Assembly (NCBI GenBank): GCA_013399855.1
Contig: VXAY01007012.1
Span: 856,674 to 920,673 of the forward strand
DNA from: Oxyruncus cristatus
Taxonomy: Eukaryota > Chordata > Aves > Passeriformes > Cotingidae
DNA: 64,000 bases
Reading direction: 5' to 3'
Part shown: in pieces, positions 23,101-35,100 of the stretch
Layout of the letters: every line of letters starts with the position of its first letter
Numbering within the stretch: position 1 is the stretch's first letter
The notes under the pieces: generated by a model
The model's database searches: none
What the model was told of the DNA's origin: nothing
Seen by the model: only the letters and a program-made list of their open reading frames with translations
Position numbers and translations under genes: made by a program

Positions 23101-26100
23101 AATGAAATCTTTTTCCCATTCTCCTTTCAGCAGGGTGTGCAGTCACTATTAAAAACATTTGCTTTTCCCCCGTTGGACAGATTTGAGGAGCGGGGGCTTC
23201 CCTACCCTCTGTCCCAGGGAAGAATTCTGTGCCTCCTCTGCTCTCCTCCCCTCCTTCCCACATCTAGGAGGAGGAGATGCTCTTGGATTTATCATACAAA
23301 AGTGCAACAGGCACGTCAATGCTACTTTCTCCTTGCAGGCACCATCAATGGGAGATACTGCTGCCCCCAGCTCTACATCAACCACCGCTGCTTCTCAGGT
23401 CCATATTTAAACAAAGGCAGGATCGCAGAGCTACCTCAGTCCGTGGGGCCTGGCAAGTGTGTGCTGGTCCTCAAGGAGGTATGGCTCGGCTGTCTTTTGT
23501 GGGGAGGGGATCTCAGGGGAAGAGTACAGGCCGTGGCTTGCCAGGCCCAGAATTGGGAAACAGTGCACCTAAAATCACCCTGGAGCTCTGTAGTGGTTTC
23601 CCTAAGGCCGAACTGCAAGCTGGGAATACAGGGCAGGTATGTGCGTTGTGGTTTTTGATGGGGGAGGTGATGTTTTTGAAACATGGGGAGTTCTGTTGGC
23701 TTGGGAGCAAGGTTTGGCTAACTGTGTGCAAGAGAATTCAGGTCTCATTCAAGAGAATTCATTCTCACCAGAGCCGTGCCCAAAGAGGGCCTCCGTGGTT
23801 GTTGCCATCAGCCTGTTTCTCAGCATCCATGATGCTGTTGGGCAGCAGATTTAGCGTGTATGTGACTGTGGTCCAGTGGGGCCCAAAACGTTGGTGAACA
23901 CGACAGAAGGCTAAGCAGGGGTGTGTGCTGTGTGCTGATTTCATCCTGACCCAGTCAGGGCTTGCTTTGGGCCGAATCCGGAGTGCTTGAGCACCTGCTG
24001 TTGACCTCAGAGAAAAGCTGCCTGATTTGAAAAAAATTCGTAAGTATTTTCCACAAATACTGTAGTCCATGCAGAGATAAAAGGCAAGGTGACTGCAGGT
24101 GGCAGAGGACAAGGTGATGCTGCTGGATAAACAGGATTCCATTGGGCACCGTTTCAGTTTGACTCAGGTCTTCCAGAAATCCAGATCTTCCAGCTTTCAC
24201 TTCTGTACCCACATAAACCCCACTTGATGTGGATACAGGGGAATATCTGAGCTCCCTCTGCCCTCGGTGGAAAAACATGGAAACTTCCAAGCGTCTGTTT
24301 ATCTGATGTATTTGAAAGACCCTCAGTGCCCAGCTCCAGGATGTTTGCAGTTGTCTGAAATTAGATGAATCCAGTCCTTAACAGGATTCCTCCTGGAAGA
24401 TGAGATTCCTCCCAAATAAACCACCAGTTTTGAAAACATCTAGTACCGTACTACAGTGTGACTCCCATGTCTCCACTCAATTCCTCATCACCTGCACTAA
24501 TTTATACAGAAAAGCCCAGAAATCCAGCTGCCTGTGCGGGTGGGACACTTGGGTCTCAGAGAAGCAAGTCAAAACCAGCCCTCAGCAAAAAGCAGGATAA
24601 AGTGGTTGCAGAGCAAGAGTTGACAGCTGCCAAATTTGAAAGCAAGTCCGTCGTGGCTCGCTGATGGGGAGCATTAGCAATCTGCTGCTACTTGAAAAAC
24701 AGGCCGTGAAAAAGCAACATGGGGGAAAACATGAAGCATGCACAGTCAATACTTATGCTAATGTTTCTTCCTGCTTTCCTCCTGGAATTTGGATTTTGAA
24801 ACTACAAGCAGTGCAAAGCTTCTGCCAGGTCCTCCCTTAGTATTTCAGCTTTCGCTAACACCAAATTCTCCAGATTCCTCAAGAATGGGACTAATTGCCC
24901 GCTGTGAAAAACAGCCTGAGTTTCCTACAGAACAGTCTATTTTCTCCTGCTCTGCCTCCTTGCAGAATTGTTTGCTGAAGGAACAAACAGCAGTGTCATA
25001 GAGACATGGGAATCTTGGTTTTGGAGACATGAACAACCTCCCAAGTAACAGGACAATGGCAATGGCCCAGCATTGGTCAGTGTTATTTTGCAGATAAATT
25101 CAGGCTTATTATGGCCTTAAACTCAAGCTCACCCTGGCCATGGGAACCAGTTCCAAATTCGGGAAAGGATGAAGAGAAGACATTTATGGCGTTGCTGTAG
25201 GGGAGGTACACCTGACTCCTGTCAGCTGTTGCTGAGATGAGAGAGGTGCCAGAAGCTCAGAGAACCATGGGCAGTGGGGAGGAGGGGGGAACCCAGCACG
25301 TGGAGCAGGCAATAAATGGCAAAGAATACATCCCTGCATTGAGATGAAGTTCTGTAACAGATGCCAGAGCCCCCATGAGGACTGTGGAGCTGAGTGGTGA
25401 GACCAGTGCAGGAGGTACCTCCTCCAGCCCAAGGCTGTAAACACGAGGGTTTGCACAGCTGAAGAGCTCACAAGGGTCCCCATCCCTCCAGAGTCAGTCT
25501 TGGTGCTGAGCTTGATGCTTTGGTTTTTCTTTACACCTGCTGATGGTGTGTCCCCAAGACTGCAAATGCTTTATAATTATCTTTCTCTCTCATTATATAG
25601 GAAAATTGCAAGCTGTTGTAAATTATGCATCAGCATAACTTGTCTGGAATAGATAAATTATAGATGGGTTTTACTTTGGCAACACATGGGGGAGGGTAGG
25701 AAAGACGACTCAAAACACAGCTATGAAAGGAGAGCTGAAGCAGTAGCAGCCTGATGAGAACTTCTGTAATCACCCTGGTCTCCAGCCATAACTCACTGCA
25801 TTTAGAGCTACTCTGGTTAAAAAAAACCCTGTGCTGTTTGCCACCCATTTCACTGTGGGCAACAGTCTCTGTGATGGAGATGCTTCTGTATTTGGGACTG
25901 ATAGAAACCCTGGACTAAAACCAGCTGAACACTCAACTCCTGCCCATTCCCCATCCTGCATTACCTGAAGCAAAAAGAGAACAGATGTCCTCTCTGGCAT
26001 CAATTGATGGGAGACCTTGCTCTTGGCTGGGTGCTGAGGGAGTAGCTCCCCATCCTCTGCCTTCCTCCACACTCAACCCTGAGGGCTATAGCCAGAAATT

Positions 26101-29100
26101 CAACACAGCTGTAGTTCATGATGCTCCTCAGCCCTCTTCTCCCACAAGATCTTGTCCTTTCCTCCATCACTGATGGAGTGAAGCATCACCCTGTGTGTAC
26201 TCTTGCATCCATGCAAAGCCTTAGGTGAGTAACAAGTAGCTCTTGTGCTGTTTAGTGCCAAATTTATTTTTAAAGCCTAAGCTGTTCATTATTCCCCATG
26301 CCAGCACGAGTTTCTGCTGGGACAAGTGGTTTATTGTGGTTTCTTTCACTGTAAGAGGCAAATGAGTTGGTAATGCCTGTTTGACATCAGCTGCAAAGTT
26401 TTTCTCATTCCTGAGATATTTTCTTGGAAAAGAAGTTGAAACTTGGAGCCAAATACAGTGGAGACATCAGCAATTGCCATCCAGCATTTGCACCTGGGCT
26501 AGAAAGTGGTGACTGTAAAGTAGCTGTGATATGTAATAAATGCTGACTTTAAGTTAAATTAAACACATTGTCAGCTTTAGATTTAGTTCTTGGGTCAGAA
26601 CACTTCTGGACAATTCTTCCATCTATGCCAGCAACTCCACAGCAGCATTGTAAAAATGGAATGAGGTGTCTTTTTAAGACTCCAGATGATCTATAACCCA
26701 CCATATTTTAGAGAAATATGCTGTAAAGATTAATTAGCCTCATTGCTTACTGCCCTTACTATTTTTAAGACACTTTGCTCTTTCTCTATGTAAAAAGAAA
26801 ACGGAGTTAAAGGTAATGTGATGGTCCAGCTGATGCAAACAGGAGAAATCAGCCAGCATCTGTGAAGAAAGGCTGTTGCACTCTGCAACTTGAACTTTTT
26901 GTAGCACAGCATGACTTCTTAGCAGAAATTTGCATAATTAAATCATGGTGCTCGGAAAATTAAATAGCTTGCACTGAGCCTTAGGTGTACGATTGAGCCA
27001 GGCTGATCGAGTTATCGTTACCCATCAGATATTGGAATGACAGAAACCTCTAAAGTCTGGAAAGGTATAAACTGCATTGCTGCAAGAGGGTTCACTGACA
27101 TCCTCCCCAAGGCAGCTCTGTGGACTTCAGCTTGTCTGTAATAGTTCCTCCATCTGTATCTTTGAATGTCATGGACTACCATAAGCATGACAACACTTCA
27201 GTGCTACGGCTTTGACTGTGACAAAAGGTGGCTTTTAGATCCTTGATCACCTAATGAAAGAATCCCAAATAGCTCCTTTTCCTTTCTCTTTCTGTGTCAC
27301 ATCAATATTCTAAGTAAAGTAACATAAAGTTTACTGTCCTCTCTTGGGCCTGGGACTTAGCATCCCTTTTGTTAGGTAATTGTGGCCTTATTTCTCAGAT
27401 AGAGGAGGGAAATTGAACTTCTCCTCATAAGGATGCTGATCATTGGGATCTTGAACAGAAGAAAAGAGGTGTGATGGTATTTTGAGCTGCACCTTGTCAG
27501 AGATAACTCCTGAGAAAACTTCATCTAGGTTTGGGACCATTTAAAGCAGGGTGAAGATAGGAAGTGTGTGAATACCAAAGAGATATAATGGGAAGAACAG
27601 TGCTGAACTTCCCAGTGGCATCAGGCACATCTGGATATACTCAGAAAAGAGCCCTTGTGCAAGTGAAAATACATGAACTGGAAAACTTTGTAGCTAAGAT
27701 GTCAGGTGCTTGTAAGGTTGGGTAGAGGTGTGTGGTGGTGCTGAGTGATCCTGCTCACTGATGTGACTCCGTCCTCTGAAAATCCAGAGTTCATCAGTAT
27801 CAAAAAATAAAACCTCATCGATGCATAGCAGCAAAGGCTGGTGTTGTCTTATCCCCCACTCTGCTCCAAGGCACAATTGGCTGCACCCAAAACCATTCCT
27901 GATGGAGAGGGCTGAAAAATAAATGACCAGATTCTCAGGCTGGTCACCACTCCAGCAAAAGGGAATTTTTCTGGTCTGATACGACTGATGTAAGAAAGTG
28001 AGAAACTGGAAAGCTGGAAACTGATCCAGGTTTTGTCATTGTTTTTGTTTTAATGACAGTTAATTTTTTCCAAGAATGTTTGTTTACATCTGTGTGTAAT
28101 ATGAAGTGATAAGTGAGAAGGTAACATGGCAGAGAACTCTGTTGTAGGGTGAAATGCCAACCCAGTGATGTATTTGAGCTATAAGAAGAGTAGAAGCCAG
28201 AGGTTTTAAAATGCATTTTCTTCTTCCCTGAAAGGGAAATGCTTGTTCTTACAAAACACTCTTTTTTTAAACTGAGTTTAGAAGTTTACAGAGTGCTGCT
28301 GATGACAAGCCAGCTTCGAGTAAAGTCCTGGCATCCTGGGTCCCTTTGCAGGGCTGGAGTTGATTAGGCTCTGGGATAAGTCCCAGACATGGCCACACTG
28401 GTGTTGCAGAGCTGGGTTTTCTTTTCTTGCTCATTTCCTAACTATTCTGACAACTCATACAAACACCATCACCCTGGTAAAAGGGCAGGACAGCACTGTT
28501 TGCAGGAATTGGTCACCAAGATGCTCTCTGCTCCTGGCTATCCCCCCAGCAAACAGGATGGGTGTGGAAGTGGGCTTAAGAAGAGCTTTCCCGACAAGCT
28601 CCTGTGTAGTTGTTAAATAACTCCATGGATTTGTTGATCGAGAAGGGAACACACCTGATGAGCTGTAAATGAGTGTGGGACCCGCGCAGGCACTTGATGT
28701 TTTAAAATCTCGCCTTTGGCTTCTCTACATCAGGTCTCGGTGTCTGTGTGTCAGAGGTCAGTATCCCATCAGTTCTTTCGGTGAGAGACAGGCAAGGAAA
28801 GATGTGGAGGAGCAACTGGATGGGCTTACTCAGGAGCTTTCTTTTCACAGAGTTCTAGAAAGGTTTGGGTTGGAAGGGACCTTACAGATCCTCTAGTTCT
28901 GCCCCCCCATCCATGGGCAGGGACACTTTCCACTACACCAGGTTGCTCCAAGCCCTGTCCAGCTTGGCATTAAACACTTCCAGGGATGGGGCTTCCACAG
29001 CTTCTCTGGACAGCCTATTCCAGTGCCTCAGCACATCAAAGTAAAGAATTTCTTCCTGATATCTAATCTAAACATGCCCTCTCTGTTTGAAGCCATTACC

Positions 29101-32100
29101 CCTTGTCCTGTCACTCCATGCCCTTGTCAGAAGTCCCTCTCCAACTCTTTTGTAGCCTCTGCAGGTACTGGAAGATACTATAAGGTCTGTCTGAAGCCTT
29201 CTCTTCTCCAGGCTGAACACCCCCATCTCTCTCTGCCTGTCTCCAGAGCAGGGGTGCTCCAGCCCTTGGAGCATCTTTGTGGCCTCCTCTGGATTTGCTC
29301 CAGCACATCCTTCATATGTTTGGAGTCCCAGAGCTGGATGCAGCATTCCAAGTGGAGTCTCATGAGAGCAGAATCCCCTTCCTCACCTGCTGCCCATGAT
29401 CCTGGGGATGCAGCCCAGGACATGGTTGTCTTCCAGGGCTTCCAGCTCACTTTGCCAGGTCATGCCAAGCTCCTGATCATGCAACGAGCTTCTCATCAAC
29501 CATTCTCTTGGAATCAGTGTGGATTAGTAGCTAGTGTAAAGGGTTGTGTGATGAAATAGGAACCAGCTGGAGAGCTGTTGGTAAATCTGTGTTGTAGTTT
29601 CCCCATGTGTGAGGCAGGGACTACGCTCCTGCCCTTCCTTACGGAGTGCTCTGAAATGTACAGATGATCAGAGCTGCATAAGGTGTTGGTGCTATTATTA
29701 GGCATGACTTTGGTGTCTCTGATTGTACTTTATTGAAGAGTGGTTCGAGTAATGTTTCCTAGGGCCCAAGGATAGATTAAATTTTGCTTCTAGTGAATAA
29801 CCTATCCAAGCAATTCCAACTAATGCCATTTTACAGGGTACTGAGCAGCATTAAGTGAAGCCCTTACCTGGAAACGATTAATCCTACAGGGTTTTCAAAA
29901 TGCTAGCAAATCCTCAGGTTGCTGGATTTAAAGAAAAAAAAAAATCAACCCAGGAAGAAAACCAAATCCCAAACACAAACACATTGGTCTTTGCAGCATG
30001 ACCTAGTTAGTTTTTCATTTCTGATGAACTACGTTCATGGGTGCTGGGGAAACTTCTGAGTTGTTAATCATACTGAAATCATTTGCAGGCCCCTAAAGAA
30101 TTAAGAACAGGCATTAGGTAGAGAGCTAAATTAGATGAAAACCAATCCAGGCTCACTGTGGAGTCATTCATGTGCGCACAATTCCGAGTGTTCAAACACA
30201 CAGTCTGGTGCGTTCAGAGATTTGTTTTTCTTGTGTTTATCTCCCTAGGCCAAGTGTCGACTATTAAAGCTTGGATTCCCTGAGCCAATAGAAGGAATCA
30301 GTTTTATTCTCGGTGACTTTGGATTAAATGGATTGGCACATGCGTTTTGTTGTACAGAGTGGACACACACTGGGTTTCAGGCACACCTCCTGCAAACTCT
30401 TTTTGTGTAGACTTCATTAATATTCTGCTAATACTGTCAAGGCACACAGCACTCAAACATTTAAGCATATTACTGACCTCAAGTGTGTGAATTTCCCCTT
30501 CAGTGTTTAGTGTGTGGTGGTGCACATGACACTGTACCTGGTTGTGCCTTCAGAACTATTTTCATTTTTTTTTTTTATTAAATTGAGCCACTGTAGGTGC
30601 AGCAAATGGAATCTACTTCGGGAGAGAGTGTCTGTCTCCAAGACAAAAATTACTGATGTGCAGGAGATCTTGGGGGTTAGCTGGCAGCATTTAAAGCAGT
30701 TACCATATCAGACTCAGGTGTCACGTACAGTACACATTGATCTACTCTGGCACCTCCAGTCATTGCATCCAGCACTTAGCCCGGGCCGTTTTGGACATGA
30801 ATAGGGACCTGTAAGCTGCTCCTGCCTATGCAGCACCTGGGACCACATTCAGTGTGGTCAGGGACTGCTTTTAGACCCATCAGTGTTGTTGGTTTTGTCT
30901 CTCAATAGGTTCTCAGCATGGTGATCAATGCAGCTTACAAGCCAGGGAGTGTTTTACGAGAACTGCAGCTAGTGGAAGACCCTCAGTGGAATTTCCAGGA
31001 GGAAACACTTAAAGCAAAGTAAGTCTTCAGTGTGTGTTCTTTTATTCTGGAGGTTTCAAAAACGGAACTGACCAAGAAAAAAAGAGAAGAAGAAAAGATT
31101 TTTTTTTTTCCTATTGTGAGAGTTTTACTTTTCTAATTATCTTTTTGCTTCATTGAATTATTTTATTCTTTCTATAGCAACTTCAGAAATGAAATATTCA
31201 CCTGAACAGTTCATTTCTATTGTCTTTCTCCAAGCAGCCGTCCAGTTTTTGATGAAGTGAAGTCCTGAGTTTTATGATAAGCTGTTCTTATAAGCTTGGC
31301 TATTACTGAATTAACTCAATTCTTAGCTTTCTACATGTAGGAATATTGCTGATTTTAATATAGCACCTGTCAGGCTAATGCAGAAAAAACTGGTGAGAAT
31401 AAATGGTACAAAAAAAAGTTCAGACAAATTAGCAGGGACATGTTTTTAGCAGGAGAGTGATTAGGACAAAATAGTAGCGGATTGGAGATTCAGGTCAAGA
31501 TTTGATGCCTTTCTGGAATATGTGTCTTGTAAATACTCAGTTTCTCCTTCCAACTTTAAAATCTACCCATTTATGTCTTCTTTATTTAATGGATATATTT
31601 CACCAACCCTCGTCTCTCTGAAAGAGGGGAGTCTCACCTAAGCTCTCTCCAGAGTCCCTCTGAAGAGCAATTCTTCCCACTTCAAGATGGGTGTCAACAA
31701 ACAGGTCTTTGAAGACAGCTCTTTTCCTTGACTAATGGTCACCTTGACTTTCTGAGTACTGGAGTTAAATGCAGTGAATCTTACCCTTTGTACTGAACTC
31801 TGTTACTCCTTTTCAAAGAAAAGCAATTTTCTTTTGGTTATTAGAAATGATTGGCTGCCGAATACAGCACTATTGATTGCTCTTGTATTTGATCTCGGCC
31901 CATGCAGATACTCTAGAAAGTTCATGTATTCTCTAGTTGAGGGAGAGAATTGAGAACCTTTTATTCTGCATACTCTTAAACTGCTTTTGTGAAGGAGGAA
32001 TGCAAATAGAAATGAAAAGCTACTAGAAAGATCTCATTTTTAATTTGCTTCTTTCACCCATGTGGAAAGTCATGCTTTTGTGTTTGTCAATTAAAATGTT

Positions 32101-35100
32101 CTGGATGGAAATCTAAAAGCTCATGCAGATTTACATAAAGAAACAAGTCGTTGTCCATGACCTGGTTTCCACTGATTCCAGGCTCCCACACCTTGTACTG
32201 CCAGACTTCAGATAATGCACTCTACAGGTACATAGGACAGGTACTTACACACCCACAGCTGGGAGATCAGGTTGTAATGCCCCATCTTAATATCCAGTCC
32301 TGCAAAGAACTGATGAGCTCATGGGCAGTTTTCCTATTAGCAGTATCCAAAGTAGGATTTGTTGGGCTTTCTCATTTGAGTGTGGGGATCTCTCCCTCTG
32401 CCAGGTTTCCTCCAGTTTGGATTAAGGCTGCTGCAACCCATATTTCTAATGGGAGACAGCCTGGAAAGTGTTTTACTGTCAATCCCTGATAGTCAGTTAT
32501 GTCTGCAGCTCAATCCACTGCAACCCCCAGCAGCCTGCTGACTCCAGGTGTGCTTAGACCAGGAGGGCCAACTCAGCTGGAAATACATGGGCTGCTAGAG
32601 ATTGTCATCACTCCTTTGTATCACATTAACCACTTACCCTCCTTCACTGATACCTGATGTGCTAATCATAGTCATGAGCACCTCCATCTCTGTTACTTTC
32701 TTCAGTCATGCTTTTGCCCATCCTTTCCTGTGTCTGTTTCCTTCTCCCATCTGTTCAGCATACATCTTAAGTCTAAGTAGCTGCCAGCTAAAAGCAGCAA
32801 GAAGATTTGGTGTTTTATGTTGGCCAGCCAGTCCCAGGCTGTGTATGTGTTCCTGTGTGCTGGCTACCTCAGGGAGCAGCAGCCTCAGCTCTTCAGTGAG
32901 TCAGGCAGCATCTTTAAACTTTATTAAGCCACAGAATGGATTATTACAGGCTCAGAACTGGGACAGCAAGTTTTGAAGTGACCTCTGAGAATAGCAGTGT
33001 ATTCTCATCCAGCATGGCTCCTGAGGAGACAGAGCTCATGGAGCTGGACAGCACCTTGTTCCTGTGGCTGTCTGGCTTCTGTGGCTGGGGCTCTCCTCAC
33101 AGAGCAGTGCTTGGTGGCCATGCCAGCTTGCCTGTGGGTAGTTTGGGTACTTCTAGGAGTGGATGACAGAGGGCTGATATGCTCCAAGACTGTCTGGCTG
33201 CCCTAGGACTTTCTGAGTTTGAGTTGCTTCATCCAGAAGTTTTAGTTGTATTTGCTTGTTCAGGAGCGGAAAAGAAAACATGGTCATGAAATCAGACACT
33301 GTGGAATGTCCAAAGGGCACATGACACGTTACATCAGGTGCGACAGTCTGTCGTGCTCCAGAAGCTCAAACAGAGACCTGTAATGAGCCTGTGTATCCCA
33401 ACTTCCAGCCACACGGGCTTCTGATAGTGCCTCGCTGCTAATGATGACAGTTCCACAGCTGGAGCAGCGCTGCTGTCATGTGACATGTCATGTCACCTCC
33501 TTCCTTCTGATGGGAACTGACACCTCCTTGGATCTCGGCAATGTTGTTGCTTGTTTGTGGTGATGGCGCAGTGGGGTAGGAGCAAAGGGGAGGGAGGAGG
33601 GTGGTGAGGAGAAGAGAAGGTGGTGAGAGAAAAGAAGTGTTTTTCCCACTGGCCCAAATGCCAAATGATGCCCTGCCAGGAATGCATCATGTCAGTCCTG
33701 GGGCAGCCTGTGTTTAGTTTGCTGCGCTGTCTTCAGTGACCAGAGCAGAATCAATTACGCTCACCTTGCAAAGAAGATAAACAATTTAGATTGTCCAAAG
33801 GGATGTGTCTGCAATGTGTGAGGGCAGTCATTTCCCATCAGCGCTGCTGGCTCTCCATGAAAATAGTCAAACCTGATTTATTGGTGATGATGAGTTAGAA
33901 ATGTCAGGCTTGATCCTCTGAATTCCCAGGAGGGCCAGCCGAAGCTGTAGGCATTCAGCCCTCATAGTTTTGATGTTTTAAGTTCAGTGCCTACATCTAG
34001 ATTTGTCTTTCCAATTTTACGTAAAATGCTTGAGGGACTTTATGCTTTTTAAGGCTTTAAATTTCTAAAGGCTGTAAGTGGGGCTGTTTGGACTTACATA
34101 TTTTTGAAGGACTTTGGATATAAACAGTACCAGTGTGTGTCCTGAGTCTTGTATGAAGCCCAGTTGATCAAAATAAGATATATGAGTATTCCTGGACACC
34201 TTCACTAAATGAAATTTTGATTGCTGCTCAAGTCCAGTAGCTGAACTCTAAGAATATTTACCCCTGTCCCAGACATCATTGCTTATTTATAAGGCTGCAT
34301 TTCAAAGAAAGTCTCTTCACTGCAGATGTTTTAGAAGACTGCCTTTCACTTGTGATAGGTGATGCTGAGGTATTTGAAGTCTTCTGTACCTCAGCCTTTG
34401 CTAGTAAGGGTTGCCCTCAAGCCTTCCAGGGCCCTGCTCCTGTTTGAGGGAGTGATATGTTACCCACAGTAAATGGAAAGTAGTTAAATACACTGGAAAC
34501 TTCAAAGGGGAATCCAAGTAAGAACAGGCTGTCAGCCTAACATTCCTGGGAAGGGTATCAGGCAAATACTCTTGGAAGCCATTTCCAAGAAATGCAGGAC
34601 CAGTAGGTGACTGGCAAGAACCAAAGGGCGAGTTGTGCCTGCTGTGATAACTAGTTTGGTGGTTGAAGAAAAAACAGTGGAAATTAATTTATGTTCATTT
34701 TAGCAAGGCTTTCCACACGGTCTCCCACAGTGTCCTTAGAGCCAAGCTGCGGAGATAAAAGATTGAATGTGTGTGCGATGAGTGGAAAGTTAATTGGACA
34801 CAATCATTGACATGAAGTCCAGGTGGCAGCCAGTTAGTGATGGGTCTCCTCAAAGGTCAGTACAAAGCTACATCTTGTGTTTTGGTTTCTCTTTCATACC
34901 AGCTCTGCCTCTGATGCACTGCAAGGAGGAATTAATGTGACCAGGTGGCCTTCTCTGCCAAGTACTGGAGATAGAAGTCATTAGGACCAGTGGAATGACT
35001 TGAACGCCTTATTTCGGGAGGAGACTTATGAAACGTGCCCTTACAACCAGAGCATTCCAGTTCTCTTTCTGAATCCTGTCTTCAGGAATTCAGAGTGTCA

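Noticed and set aside
23277..23897. 206-codon + frame around the SLED exon
   Set aside because: It is out of frame with the SFMBT2 exon it overlaps and resembles no protein I know; the in-frame window is reported instead.
29023..29559. 178-codon + frame and overlapping minus frames
   Set aside because: They lie inside the CR1 copy at 28845-29460; the minus frames are remnants of CR1 ORF2 and the plus frame is its shadow.
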